From: Azonexus sp.
GTDB taxonomy: Bacteria > Pseudomonadota > Gammaproteobacteria > Burkholderiales > Rhodocyclaceae
DNA length: 6,453 nt
NCBI GenBank assembly: GCA_031285115.1
Contig: JAITWU010000231.1
Location: 1-6,453, forward strand
Direction: 5' to 3'
In this document: positions 1-6,049 of the stretch, in pieces
Position numbering within the stretch: the first letter of the stretch is position 1
Layout: every line of letters starts with the position of its first letter
Made by a program: the position numbers and the translations under genes
Notes under the pieces: model-generated
Database searches by the model: none
What the model saw: the letters and a program-made list of their open reading frames with translations, nothing else
What the model was told of the DNA's origin: nothing

Positions 1-4
1 GGCG

Positions 5-1075
5 CTAACCGGTTATATCCCGCAGCGCATCGGCCAGCGCCACACATTCCGCCTCGCTGCCAATCGTGATCCGCAAAAATTGCTCGATGCGCGGTTGTTT
101 GAAGTGGCGGACGATGATATTGCGTTGCCGCAGCGCCTGCGCCAGTTGGTCTGCGTCGTGCTGCGGGTGGCGGGCGAAGATGAAGTTGGCGGCGGAAGGC
201 AGCACGGCAAAGCCGAGGGTGGTCAGTCGCGCGGTCAGCCGTTCGCGGCTGGCGATGACTTGCTGGCAGGCGGCCTGGAAATAATCTTCGTCTTCGATGG
301 CGGCGACAGCGCCGACGAGGGCGAGGCGGTCGAGTGGGTAGGAGTTGAAGCTGTTTTTGACGCGCTCCAGAGCTTCGATCAGATCCGGGTGGCCGATTGC
401 GTAGCCGACGCGCAGACCGGCCAGCGAGCGCGATTTGGAGAGGGTGTGGACGACCAGCAGGTTGTCGTGGCGGGCAGTGAGCGGAATGGCGGATTCACCG
501 CCAAAGTCGATATAAGCCTCGTCGATGACGACCACCGCATCGGGATTGGCGGCGGCGATGCGCTCGATGGCGGCAAGCGGCAACAGGCGACCGGTCGGCG
601 CGTTGGGGTTGGCGAGGATGACGCCGCCGTTGGCGGGGCCGCAATAATCATCGGGATTGACGGAAAAATCGGCAGCGAGCGGCACGGCGCGGTGTTTGAT
701 GCCGTAGAGACCGCAGTAAACCGGGTAGAAACTGTAGGTGATGTCGGGGAAGAGAATTGGCGCTGCGTGTTTCAGGAGCGCCATGAAGATGTGCGCCAGC
801 ACTTCGTCCGAGCCGTTGCCAACAAAGACCTGTTGCGGCGCGACGGCGTAGCGTCTGGCGATGGCGGCTTTGAGCAGGTCGGCGTTGGGGGCGGGATAGA
901 GGCGCAAGCGCCCGCCGTCGTCGCCGAGTTCAGCGCGGATAGCAGCCAGCACCCTGGGCGAGGGCGGGCAGGGGTGTTCGTTGGTGTTGAGCTTGATGAG
1001 GTTAGCGATTTTCGGCTGCTCGCCCGGCACATAGGGGGTGAGATCGCGGACGGTCTGGCTCCAGAAGCGGCTCAT
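5..1075 (-). CDS. hisC: Histidinol-phosphate aminotransferase (HisC)
   Basis: This 356-residue protein is a PLP-dependent class I/II aminotransferase. It converts imidazole-acetol phosphate plus glutamate to histidinol phosphate in the cytoplasm. Visible family marks are the N-terminal [11 protein letters not shown] segment (about residues 30-40), the VGNGSDE cofactor loop (85-91), NPNAPTG (156-162) with Asn158, VIDEAYIDF (183-191) with Asp185 and Tyr188, [10 protein letters not shown] (213-222) with the Schiff-base lysine Lys214 and Arg222, and FLRITIG (333-339) with the substrate-carboxylate arginine Arg335. Length is normal for HisC and both ends are inside the window. The ATG at 1075 is directly followed by the typical HisC start; no strong Shine-Dalgarno is visible before it. 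The gene is divergent from hisB, whereas in many betaproteobacterial his clusters hisC lies upstream of hisB in the same direction. A HisC-like paralogue with other aromatic substrates cannot be fully excluded, but the context makes histidine synthesis by far the likeliest role. Confidence 0.97.
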   Translation of the reverse strand: MSRFWSQTVRDLTPYVPGEQPKIANLIKLNTNEHPCPPSPRVLAAIRAELGDDGGRLRLYPAPNADLLKAAIARRYAVAPQQVFVGNGSDEVLAHIFMALLKHAAPILFPDITYSFYPVYCGLYGIKHRAVPLAADFSVNPDDYCGPANGGVILANPNAPTGRLLPLAAIERIAAANPDAVVVIDEAYIDFGGESAIPLTARHDNLLVVHTLSKSRSLAGLRVGYAIGHPDLIEALERVKNSFNSYPLDRLALVGAVAAIEDEDYFQAACQQVIASRERLTARLTTLGFAVLPSAANFIFARHPQHDADQLAQALRQRNIIVRHFKQPRIEQFLRITIGSEAECVALADALRDITG

Positions 1076-1110
1076 AAGACTGACTCAGGGGATTTTTGCG
1101 CGGTTTGGCT

Positions 1111-1169
1111 GGGGGCAAAATGGTATCATGCCCGCTTTGCTCCCCGGCTTTACTCCCCATTTTGCAGCC
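1111..1169. repeat. Long-spaced inverted repeat in the hisC-hisB divergent region
   Basis: GCAAAATGG at 1115-1123 and its exact reverse complement CCATTTTGC at 1157-1165 form a 9-bp perfect inverted repeat. Extending the arms outward to 1111-1123 and 1157-1169 gives 11 of 13 matching positions. Arm centres are 42 bp apart, close to four helical turns, so a protein bound at both arms would sit on the same DNA face. The left arm overlaps the TGG of the candidate extended -10 element for hisB. A role as a paired operator for the divergent genes is inference; chance occurrence remains possible. Confidence 0.4.
1121..1129 (+). promoter_or_regulatory. Candidate extended -10 promoter for hisB and the his-tat operon
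   Basis: The sequence TGGTATCAT contains TATCAT at 1124-1129 (5 of 6 matches to the sigma-70 -10 consensus), preceded by the TGN extended -10 motif at 1121-1123. No good -35 hexamer lies at 16-18 bp, which fits an extended -10 promoter. Transcription would begin near 1136, leaving about 50 nt of leader before the hisB ATG. This is a motif match only. Confidence 0.4.
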
Positions 1170-1187
1170 TTTTTGAAAAAACCTTCC

Positions 1188-1775
1188 ATGCGGCAAGCTG
1201 AAATCACCCGTAACACGCTGGAGACGCAGGTGACTGTCCGTCTCGATCTCGATGGAACCGGCCAGGGCAAATTCGCCACCGGCGTTCCCTTTCTCGATCA
1301 CATGCTCGACCAGATCGCCCGGCATGGGTTGCTCGACCTCGACATCGCCGCTACCGGCGATTTGCATATCGACGCCCATCACACGGTCGAAGACATCGGC
1401 ATCACGATCGGTCAGGCGCTGGCTAAAGCCTGGGGCGACAAAAAAGGGCTGGGCCGCTACGGGCACAGTTATGTGCCGCTCGATGAGGCGCTCTCAAGGG
1501 TGGTGATCGACCTCTCGGGCCGTCCCGGTTTGCAGTTCAATGTCGAATTTACGCGCTCGTCGGTCGGCCAGTTTGATGTCGAACTGGTGGCCGAGTTTTT
1601 TCAGGGCCTCGTCAATCACGCCGGGATGACGCTGCACATCGACAACCTGCGCGGTAAGAACGCCCACCATCAGATCGAGACCATTTTCAAAGCCTTTGGC
1701 CGGGCGCTGCGCATGGCGGTAACGCCCGATCCGCGCATGAGCGGGGCGCTGCCGTCGACCAAGGGCATGTTGTGA
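1188..1775 (+). CDS. hisB: Imidazoleglycerol-phosphate dehydratase (HisB)
   Basis: This 195-residue monofunctional enzyme dehydrates imidazole glycerol phosphate to imidazole-acetol phosphate. It begins [14 protein letters not shown], the usual IGPD start. The two duplicated metal-binding motifs are DAHHTVED (residues 63-69, His64, His65, Glu68) and NAHHQIE (159-164, His160, His161, Glu164); further conserved histidines include His38 in FLDHML and His144. The C-terminus PSTKGML is typical. There is no N-terminal phosphatase domain, unlike the bifunctional enterobacterial HisB. The frame is open further upstream, with ATGs at 1128 and 1038. I chose 1188 because it matches the family N-terminus, and the 1128 ATG touches the predicted -10 box. 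The ribosome site is weak (AACCTTCC precedes the ATG). The gene ends in a 4-nt overlap with hisH. Confidence 0.97.
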   Translation: MRQAEITRNTLETQVTVRLDLDGTGQGKFATGVPFLDHMLDQIARHGLLDLDIAATGDLHIDAHHTVEDIGITIGQALAKAWGDKKGLGRYGHSYVPLDEALSRVVIDLSGRPGLQFNVEFTRSSVGQFDVELVAEFFQGLVNHAGMTLHIDNLRGKNAHHQIETIFKAFGRALRMAVTPDPRMSGALPSTKGML

Positions 1776-2404
1776 GCATTGCCGTCATCGACTACGGCAT
1801 GGGCAATCTGCGCTCGGTGTCGAAGGCGCTCGAACATGTGGCGGGCAAGACGCCGGTGGTGGTCACGGCAGACCCCGCCGTCGTCGCCGCCGCCGAGCGG
1901 GTGGTTTTTCCCGGTCAGGGCGCGATGCCGGATTGTATGCGCGAGCTGGAAGCCCGTGGCCTCTCGGCGGCGGTGCTGGCGGCGGCGCGGCAAAAGCCCT
2001 TTCTCGGCATCTGCGTTGGCGAGCAGATGTTGTTCGAGCATAGCGAAGAAGGCGGCGTCGATGGTCTGGGCGTTTTTCCCGGCCTCGTCCGCCGCTTTCC
2101 TGACGAGCGCATGGTCGATGCTGCGGGCGAACGGCTCAAAGTGCCGCACATGGGCTGGAACAATGTGCGGCAGCAGCCTCATGCGCTGTGGGCGGGCATT
2201 GCCGACCAGGCGCGTTTTTATTTTGTGCACAGCTACTACGCCGCGCCCGCCACCCCGGCGCTAACGCTGGCGACGAGCGATTACGGTCTGCCCTTTACCT
2301 GTGCCGTGGGGCGAGATAATATTTTCGCGGTTCAATTCCACCCTGAAAAAAGCGCCCGCGATGGGCTGCAACTTCTGAAAAACTTTGTCGCGTGGCGGCC
2401 CTGA
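1772..2404 (+). CDS. hisH: Imidazole glycerol phosphate synthase, glutaminase subunit (HisH)
   Basis: HisH is the class I glutamine amidotransferase subunit of IGP synthase. It hydrolyses glutamine and passes ammonia to HisF. The 210-residue protein starts at GTG, whose bases overlap the hisB stop codon (GTGA), indicating translational coupling. Motifs are the N-terminal [12 protein letters not shown] (residues 5-16), the [10 protein letters not shown] loop (46-55) near the oxyanion site, the nucleophile elbow GICVGEQM with Cys81, and QFHPEKS with His190 and Glu192, completing the Cys-His-Glu triad. Length is standard. Its partner hisF is two genes downstream, after hisA, the usual proteobacterial order. 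Nothing suggests inactivation. Confidence 0.97.
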   Translation: MSIAVIDYGMGNLRSVSKALEHVAGKTPVVVTADPAVVAAAERVVFPGQGAMPDCMRELEARGLSAAVLAAARQKPFLGICVGEQMLFEHSEEGGVDGLGVFPGLVRRFPDERMVDAAGERLKVPHMGWNNVRQQPHALWAGIADQARFYFVHSYYAAPATPALTLATSDYGLPFTCAVGRDNIFAVQFHPEKSARDGLQLLKNFVAWRP

Positions 2405-2460
2405 GTTGTCATCTGGTGCGCAACTTCTGGCTTCCCCACCGCGTTTTCTCCTGATTCGCC

Positions 2461-3198
2461 ATGCTCCTCATCCCCGCAATCGACCTCAAAGACGGACAAT
2501 GCGTCCGCCTCAAACAGGGCCTCATGGAAGAGGCCACCGTGTTTTCCGACAGCCCAGCCAGACAGGCGCGACATTGGCTCGACCAGGGCGCGCGGCGGCT
2601 GCATCTGGTTGACCTCAACGGCGCGTTCGCCGGCAAGCCGAAGAATGCGGCGGCGATCAAGGCCATTCTGGCGGAAGTCGGCGGGCAAATTCCGGTGCAG
2701 CTCGGCGGCGGCATCCGCGACCTCGACACCATCGAAGCCTGTCTCGACGGCGGTTTGTCCTACGTCATCATCGGCACTGCCGCCGTCAAAAATCCCGGTT
2801 TCCTGCACGACGCCTGCGTCGCCTTTCCCGGCCACATCATCGTCGGGCTGGACGCCAAAGACGGCAAAGTGGCGACCGATGGCTGGTCAAAGCTGACCGG
2901 CCACGATGTCGTCGATCTCGGCAAAAAATACGAGGATTACGGCGTCGAATCCATCATCTACACCGATATTGGCCGCGACGGCATGTTGACCGGCCTCAAT
3001 ATCGAGGCCACCGTGCATCTGGCGCAGGCGCTGACCATTCCCGTGATTGCCTCCGGCGGGCTGTCTTCGCTCGACGACATCAGGGCGCTGTGCGCCGTCG
3101 AAGGCGAGGGCGTGATCGGCGCCATTGCTGGCCGCGCGGTGTACGACGGCTCGCTCGACTTCAAGGCGGCGCAGAAACTTGCGGATGATCTGGCGTGA
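2461..3198 (+). CDS. hisA: ProFAR isomerase (HisA)
   Basis: HisA opens the ribose ring of ProFAR by an Amadori rearrangement to give PRFAR, the substrate of HisF. The 245-residue sequence is a complete (beta/alpha)8 barrel with two half-barrels. It starts [12 protein letters not shown] with catalytic Asp8, has the first phosphate-site loop LGGGIRDL (81-88), the second catalytic aspartate Asp131 in VGLDAKDG, the YTDIGRDGM segment (167-175, Asp169), and the second phosphate loop ASGGLSS (197-203). The ATG at 2461 gives the family N-terminus. It lies 56 bp after hisH, with no clear Shine-Dalgarno in the C/T-rich sequence before it. The gap contains no recognisable terminator, so co-transcription with hisH is likely. 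Confidence 0.97.
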   Translation: MLLIPAIDLKDGQCVRLKQGLMEEATVFSDSPARQARHWLDQGARRLHLVDLNGAFAGKPKNAAAIKAILAEVGGQIPVQLGGGIRDLDTIEACLDGGLSYVIIGTAAVKNPGFLHDACVAFPGHIIVGLDAKDGKVATDGWSKLTGHDVVDLGKKYEDYGVESIIYTDIGRDGMLTGLNIEATVHLAQALTIPVIASGGLSSLDDIRALCAVEGEGVIGAIAGRAVYDGSLDFKAAQKLADDLA

Positions 3199-3272
3199 AA
3201 GCACGAGCCGTCGTCTGGGGTTGCGCAGGTCAAACCCGGCGTGACGGTGTTTGCGCAGGCGACCGTTCTTTT

Positions 3273-3300
3273 GATGGGTTTCGCTGGCGCTCTACCCATC
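3273..3300. repeat. REP-like palindromic element in the hisA-hisF gap
   Basis: GATGGGT at 3273-3279 and ACCCATC at 3294-3300 are perfect 7-bp inverted arms around a 14-nt centre (TTCGCTGGCGCTCT). The arms are followed by CTACAA. Elements of the form GATGGGT-TTCGC-GCTC-TACCCATCCTAC are familiar to me as dispersed intergenic repeats in several proteobacteria. That family link is from memory and was not searched. The rest of 3199-3271 holds no gene that I can see, only a 9-bp direct repeat TTGCGCAGG at 3221-3229 and 3251-3259. Confidence 0.55.
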
Positions 3301-3312
3301 CTACAATCCTTC

Positions 3313-3326
3313 GCGGGCTAACCCGC
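3313..3326. repeat. Small GC-rich hairpin before the heptad array
   Basis: GCGGG (3313-3317), a CTAA loop and CCCGC (3322-3326) form a 5-bp GC stem with a tetraloop, ending 1 nt before the first degenerate unit of the heptad array. No U-tract follows on either strand, so it is not a convincing intrinsic terminator. It could be the edge of the neighbouring REP-like element. Confidence 0.4.
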
Positions 3327-3327
3327 T

Positions 3328-3439
3328 GAAACCTGATCCCTGAAACCCGAACCCCGAACCCCGAACCCCGAACCCCGAACCCCGAACCCCGAACCCCGAA
3401 CCCCGAACCCCGAACCCCGAACCCCGAACCCCGAACCCT
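3328..3439. repeat. Heptanucleotide tandem array, GAACCCC x 16 (G-quadruplex type on the minus strand)
   Basis: Sixteen consecutive 7-bp units stay in one phase across 112 bp. The first three are degenerate (GAAACCT, GATCCCT, GAAACCC), twelve are identical GAACCCC (3349-3432), and the last is GAACCCT (3433-3439). Degenerate edges around a perfect core are what replication slippage produces. The complementary strand is (GGGGTTC)n, with twelve G4 tracts separated by 3-nt TTC loops plus GGG tracts at the edges, enough for up to three stacked intramolecular quadruplexes. The C-rich strand could form i-motif structures. There is no stop codon in any of the six frames of the array, so the long antisense open frame through it is an artefact. 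Short tandem heptamers are known as dispersed repeats in cyanobacteria and some proteobacteria; no function is established here. Confidence 0.97.
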
Positions 3440-3447
3440 GCAAAACC

Positions 3448-4206
3448 ATGCTCGCCAAACGCATCATTCCCTGTCTCGACGTGACCGCTGGCCGCGTCGT
3501 CAAGGGCACCAATTTCGTCGACCTGCGCGATGCTGGCGACCCGGTTGAAATCGCCCGCCGTTACGATGAGCAGGGGGCCGATGAACTGACTTTTCTCGAC
3601 ATCACCGCTTCCTCCGACCAGCGCGACATCATCCTGCATATTGTCGAAGCCTGCGCCGAGCAGGTTTTTATCCCGCTCACCGTCGGCGGCGGCGTGCGCA
3701 AGGTCGAAGATGTGCGGCGTCTCCTCAACGCCGGGGCCGATAAAGTTTCGATCAATACGGCGGCGGTGCAAAATCCCGATCTGGTGCTGGCCGCTTCCAG
3801 CAAGGTCGGCGCGCAGTGCATCGTCGTCGCCATCGACGCCAAGCAGGTCGGCCCCGACGAATGGCACGTCTTTACGCACGGGGGCCGCAACGATACCGGG
3901 CTGGACGCGATTGCATGGGCGAAAAAAGTCGAGGCGCTCGGCGCGGGTGAAATTCTGCTCACCAGCATGGACCGCGACGGCACCAAAAACGGCTTCGATC
4001 TGGCGCTCACGCGCCGCGTCGCCGAGGCGGTGCGGATTCCGGTCATTGCTTCCGGCGGCGTCGGCAATCTGCAACATCTCGCCGATGGCGTCAGCGAAGG
4101 CCGCGCCGACGCGGTGCTGGCCGCTTCCATCTTCCATTTCGGCGAATACACCGTGCGCGAGGCCAAGGAATACATGGCGGCGCGCGGCATTGAAGTGCGT
4201 CTGTAA
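3448..4206 (+). CDS. hisF: Imidazole glycerol phosphate synthase, cyclase subunit (HisF)
   Basis: HisF uses ammonia from HisH to convert PRFAR to imidazole glycerol phosphate and AICAR. The 252-residue (beta/alpha)8 barrel has the catalytic Asp11 in IIPCLDV and Asp130 in VAIDAK, the first phosphate loop [11 protein letters not shown] (79-89), DKVSINTAA (98-106), [11 protein letters not shown] (170-180), ASGGVGN (201-207) and the HFGEYTV segment (230-236). The ATG at 3448 gives the exact family start; upstream, the same frame meets a TAA at 3319 with no other usable start. The gene is odd in its 5' context: the heptad array ends 8 nt before the ATG and no Shine-Dalgarno is present (CTGCAAAACC precedes it). 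It ends in a 1-nt TAATG overlap with hisI. Confidence 0.98.
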   Translation: MLAKRIIPCLDVTAGRVVKGTNFVDLRDAGDPVEIARRYDEQGADELTFLDITASSDQRDIILHIVEACAEQVFIPLTVGGGVRKVEDVRRLLNAGADKVSINTAAVQNPDLVLAASSKVGAQCIVVAIDAKQVGPDEWHVFTHGGRNDTGLDAIAWAKKVEALGAGEILLTSMDRDGTKNGFDLALTRRVAEAVRIPVIASGGVGNLQHLADGVSEGRADAVLAASIFHFGEYTVREAKEYMAARGIEVRL

Positions 4207-4607
4207 TGGCTGATCTCGATCATGCCCAGCCGTGGCTCGCCGCCCTCAAATGGGACGCCGACGGCATGATCCCGGCCATCGCCCAAACGGCGGACGGCGC
4301 GGTCGTCATGTTCGCCTGGATGAATCGTCAGTCCTTGATGGAAACGGTAAAAGGCGGCTACGCGGTATACTGGTCGCGTTCCCGTCAGCGGCTGTGGAAG
4401 AAGGGCGAAGAATCAGGGCATGAGCAAAAAGTGTTGTCGATCCGCACCGATTGCGATGGTGATGTGTTATTGCTGGCAATTGAGCAGATTGGCGGCATCG
4501 CCTGCCACACCGGGCGGAAAAGCTGTTTTTTCAATGAATTACATGGGGAGCATTGGGTTGCCGCCGAGCCGGTATTAAAAAACCCAGAGGACATTTACGC
4601 AAAATGA
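4206..4607 (+). CDS. hisI: Phosphoribosyl-AMP cyclohydrolase (HisI)
   Basis: HisI hydrolyses the adenine ring of PR-AMP to give ProFAR, a cytoplasmic zinc- and magnesium-dependent step. The 133-residue protein matches the monofunctional family. It has [12 protein letters not shown] near the N-terminus, MFAWMN (35-40), [17 protein letters not shown] (55-71), and RTDCDGD (80-86), in which Asp82, Asp84 and Asp86 are the expected Mg ligands and Cys83 a zinc ligand. Cys100 (ACHTG) and Cys107 (KSCFF) are the other zinc ligands. All metal residues are intact. The start codon shares one base with the hisF stop (TAATG), and the stop overlaps the hisE start (ATGA). There is no fused HisE domain, unlike enterobacterial HisIE. 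Confidence 0.97.
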   Translation: MADLDHAQPWLAALKWDADGMIPAIAQTADGAVVMFAWMNRQSLMETVKGGYAVYWSRSRQRLWKKGEESGHEQKVLSIRTDCDGDVLLLAIEQIGGIACHTGRKSCFFNELHGEHWVAAEPVLKNPEDIYAK

Positions 4608-4930
4608 GCACACACGACATCCTGCATCGCATTTCCGACACCCTGGCCTCGCGCCGCAACGCCGACCCGGAAACCTCCTATACCGCCAAGCTGTTTTCCC
4701 AGGGGCCGGATTCCATCCTCAAAAAAATCGGCGAAGAATCCGCCGAACTGATCATGGCCGCCAAGGATGGCAAAAAACTCAATATCGTCTGGGAATCGAC
4801 CGATGTGATTTATCACATCCTCGTCCTGCTCGCCTTCTACGGCCTGTCGATTGAAGACGTCTCGCAGGAAATGCGCCGCCGCGAAGGTATTTCCGGCATC
4901 GCCGAAAAAGCGGCGCGGGACAAAAAATGA
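4604..4930 (+). CDS. hisE: Phosphoribosyl-ATP pyrophosphatase (HisE)
   Basis: HisE removes pyrophosphate from PR-ATP to yield PR-AMP, the step before HisI. This 108-residue all-alpha protein of the MazG-like NTP pyrophosphohydrolase superfamily shows KKIGEESAELIMAAK (40-54), with Glu44, Glu45 and Glu48, and WESTDVIYH (63-71), with Glu64 and Asp67. Together these are the EExxE and ExxD metal-binding pattern. The start ATG at 4604 overlaps the hisI stop by 4 nt, and the family N-terminus supports it over an in-frame ATG at 4553 inside hisI. The stop codon overlaps the next start in the same ATGA way, so hisI-hisE-hinT are probably translationally coupled. Confidence 0.96.
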   Translation: MSTHDILHRISDTLASRRNADPETSYTAKLFSQGPDSILKKIGEESAELIMAAKDGKKLNIVWESTDVIYHILVLLAFYGLSIEDVSQEMRRREGISGIAEKAARDKK

Positions 4931-5277
4931 GCGACTGCATCTTCTGCCGCATTGTCGCCGGTGAAATTCCCTGCCGCAAAGTCTATGAAGACGACGACAT
5001 GCTGGCCTTCCACGACATTTCACCAATGCGTCCGGTGCATGTCCTTGTCATCCCCAAAAAGCACATCGCCTCGCTCACGGCGGCAACGCCGGAAGACGCC
5101 CCGACGCTGGGCCGGATGCTTGCCAAGGCCAGCGAAATCGCCGTCACCGCAGGCAGCGCCGACGGTTTCCGGCTTATCATCAACACCGGTCGGGTGGGGC
5201 ATCAGGAAGTCCCGCACCTGCACCTTCACATCGTCGGCGGACCGGACCCGGTCGGCCCCATGCTTAAACCGATCTAG
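4927..5277 (+). CDS. hinT: HIT family protein, HinT-like purine nucleoside phosphoramidase
   Basis: This 116-residue protein belongs to the Hint branch of the histidine triad superfamily, whose members hydrolyse adenosine phosphoramidates and acyl-adenylates. It starts SDCIFCRIVAGEIP, with Cys4 and Cys7 as a CxxC half of the zinc site seen in many bacterial HIT proteins. The motif PVHVLVIPKKHI (36-47) follows. The signature HLHLHIV occupies residues 97-103, with central His99 expected to be the nucleophile, then GGPDPVGPML. Length is usual. The ATG overlaps the hisE stop by 4 nt. A HIT gene between hisE and tatA is common in Betaproteobacteria, but HinT has no established step in histidine synthesis or Tat export. 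Its true substrate here is unknown. Confidence 0.95.
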   Translation: MSDCIFCRIVAGEIPCRKVYEDDDMLAFHDISPMRPVHVLVIPKKHIASLTAATPEDAPTLGRMLAKASEIAVTAGSADGFRLIINTGRVGHQEVPHLHLHIVGGPDPVGPMLKPI

Positions 5278-5280
5278 GAG
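5276..5280 (+). promoter_or_regulatory. Ribosome binding site of tatA
   Basis: AGGAG lies 6 nt before the tatA ATG and overlaps the TAG stop codon of hinT (5275-5277). It is the clearest Shine-Dalgarno in the window, consistent with strong TatA synthesis, since TatA is needed in excess over TatB and TatC. Confidence 0.85.
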
Positions 5281-5286
5281 AACATC

Positions 5287-5517
5287 ATGGGCAGCTTTTC
5301 CATCTGGCACTGGCTGATCGTTCTGGTCATCGTCATGCTCGTTTTCGGCACCAAAAAACTGCGCAACATCGGTCAGGATCTGGGCGGCGCGGTCAAGGGC
5401 TTCAAAGAGGGCATGAAAGAAGCCAATGCCGAGGCCAAACCGGCCCCGGAAGCGGTAACGCCGAAAGTCGGCGAAACCATTGATGTCGAAGTCAGGGAAA
5501 AGACGACCAGCTCGTAA
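5287..5517 (+). CDS. tatA: Sec-independent protein translocase subunit TatA
   Basis: TatA is the small inner-membrane protein that multimerises to let folded twin-arginine substrates cross. The 76-residue sequence has the expected three parts: a short N-terminal membrane helix (about residues 5-20, [14 protein letters not shown]), the FG hinge (Phe20-Gly21) followed by TKKLRNIG, and an amphipathic helix with the conserved Phe39 in [11 protein letters not shown] variable acidic/proline tail follows (46-76). Residue 8 is His, where the E. coli protein has Gln; His is frequent at this position. TatA rather than TatE or TatB is supported by the hinge, the KGFKEG segment and the gene order. The start is fixed by the AGGAG site 6 nt upstream. 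Confidence 0.96.
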   Translation: MGSFSIWHWLIVLVIVMLVFGTKKLRNIGQDLGGAVKGFKEGMKEANAEAKPAPEAVTPKVGETIDVEVREKTTSS

Positions 5518-5542
5518 GTTGGCTCGCTGACCACAGAACCCC

Positions 5543-5917
5543 ATGTTTGACATCGGCTTTTCCGAACTGATCGTCATCGGCATCGTCGCCCTGGTCGTCA
5601 TCGGGCCGGAGCGCCTGCCGCGCGTCGCCCGCACCGTCGGCCACCTGCTTGGCCGGGCGCAGCGTTACGTCAATGATGTCAAATCCGACATCAACCGCGA
5701 AATTCAGTTGGACGAACTGAAAAAACTCCAGTCGCAAGTCGCCGAATCGGCGCATGGCATCGAAGGCTTTGTGCGCAAGGAACTCGATTTCACCCGCAAC
5801 GCCATTGAAGAACCGCTCAAAACCGCCGCCAGCGAAATCGAGGCCCTCAAAGACACCGACGCCGCGCCGCCAGTTACGGAAAACCCGGTCGAACCCCCGG
5901 CCAAACCCACCGCATGA
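5543..5917 (+). CDS. tatB: Sec-independent protein translocase subunit TatB
   Basis: TatB pairs with TatC to form the twin-arginine signal peptide receptor in the inner membrane. The 124-residue protein has the N-terminal MFDIGFSELIVIGIVALVVIGPERLP: conserved Glu8 near the start of the membrane helix (about 7-21), then the GPERLP hinge (21-26). A long charged amphipathic/coiled region follows (27-110), with a proline-rich end (PPVTENPVEPPAKP). The sequence separates it clearly from TatA. It lies 25 bp after tatA with no good Shine-Dalgarno; CAGAACCCC directly precedes the ATG. Length is within the usual TatB range. Confidence 0.96.
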   Translation: MFDIGFSELIVIGIVALVVIGPERLPRVARTVGHLLGRAQRYVNDVKSDINREIQLDELKKLQSQVAESAHGIEGFVRKELDFTRNAIEEPLKTAASEIEALKDTDAAPPVTENPVEPPAKPTA

Positions 5918-6003
5918 AGATCGCGCGACACACACTCACAACCGGGGCTGTTTTCTGGACGCCTGCATGAGACCAACGCCTGGCAGCCTGCCCAACCCGA
6001 TCG

Positions 6004-6028
6004 TCCCTCTCCCCTCGCGGGAGAGGGA
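6004..6028. repeat. Strong CCCTCTCCC/GGGAGAGGG hairpin upstream of tatC
   Basis: TCCCTCTCCC (6004-6013) and GGGAGAGGGA (6019-6028) form a 10-bp perfect stem around a 5-nt CTCGC loop. A second copy of the right arm, GGGAGAGGG, lies at 6033-6041, just before the tatC start. No U-tract follows, so an intrinsic terminator is unlikely. Palindromes of this CCCTCTCCC type are common intergenic repeats in GC-rich proteobacteria (from memory, not searched). The remainder of the 132-bp tatB-tatC gap (5918-6003) shows no gene or recognisable element. Confidence 0.75.
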
Positions 6029-6030
6029 AA

Positions 6031-6043
6031 GAGGGAGAGGGGG
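6031..6043 (+). promoter_or_regulatory. Probable tatC ribosome binding site, overlapping an alternative hairpin arm
   Basis: The purine run GAGGGAGAGGGGG contains GAGG at 6037-6040, 9 nt before the tatC ATG, and GGAG slightly further upstream. It is the only Shine-Dalgarno candidate for tatC. Its core, 6033-6041, is also complementary to 6005-6013, so it could be masked if that pairing formed instead of the proximal hairpin. Confidence 0.6.
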
Positions 6044-6049
6044 CTGCGC

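Noticed and set aside
1128..1187. An in-frame upstream ATG that would add 20 residues to HisB.
   Set aside because: The added residues do not match the HisB N-terminus, and the ATG overlaps the candidate -10 box, so it would lie before the transcript start.
80..1201. A long plus-strand open frame (373 codons) covering the whole of hisC.
   Set aside because: It is the antisense shadow of hisC: its translation is rich in Gly, Val and Asp with no recognisable domain, while the minus strand encodes a complete HisC with all catalytic residues.
2368..2429. A 10-bp direct repeat GCAACTTCTG at 2368-2377 and 2420-2429 around the hisH stop codon.
   Set aside because: One copy is coding sequence in hisH, there are no inverted ends or other element marks, and two short copies alone do not support an insertion or duplication.
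3302..3307. TACAAT as an internal -10 promoter for hisF.
   Set aside because: It matches 5 of 6 bases, but there is no acceptable -35 at 16-18 bp and it belongs to the conserved-looking tail of the REP-like element.
3313..3326. GCGGG-CTAA-CCCGC as a transcription terminator after hisA.
   Set aside because: The stem is only 5 bp and no U-tract follows on either strand; a terminator here would also cut off hisF and all downstream genes.
3328..3439. The heptad array as a CRISPR array.
   Set aside because: Units are 7 bp and directly contiguous, with no spacers; there are no cas genes in the window.
3301..4137. A 278-codon minus-strand open frame opposite hisF, ending in a GFGVRGS heptapeptide repeat.
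   Set aside because: The repeat peptide is only the stop-free translation of the heptad array, and the rest is antisense to hisF. No start signal or family resemblance.
5536..5542. A single GAACCCC directly before the tatB ATG (and another at 5891-5897 inside tatB) as seeds or relics of the array.
   Set aside because: A C-rich 7-mer is expected about once by chance in GC-rich DNA of this length, and neither copy has a neighbouring unit.
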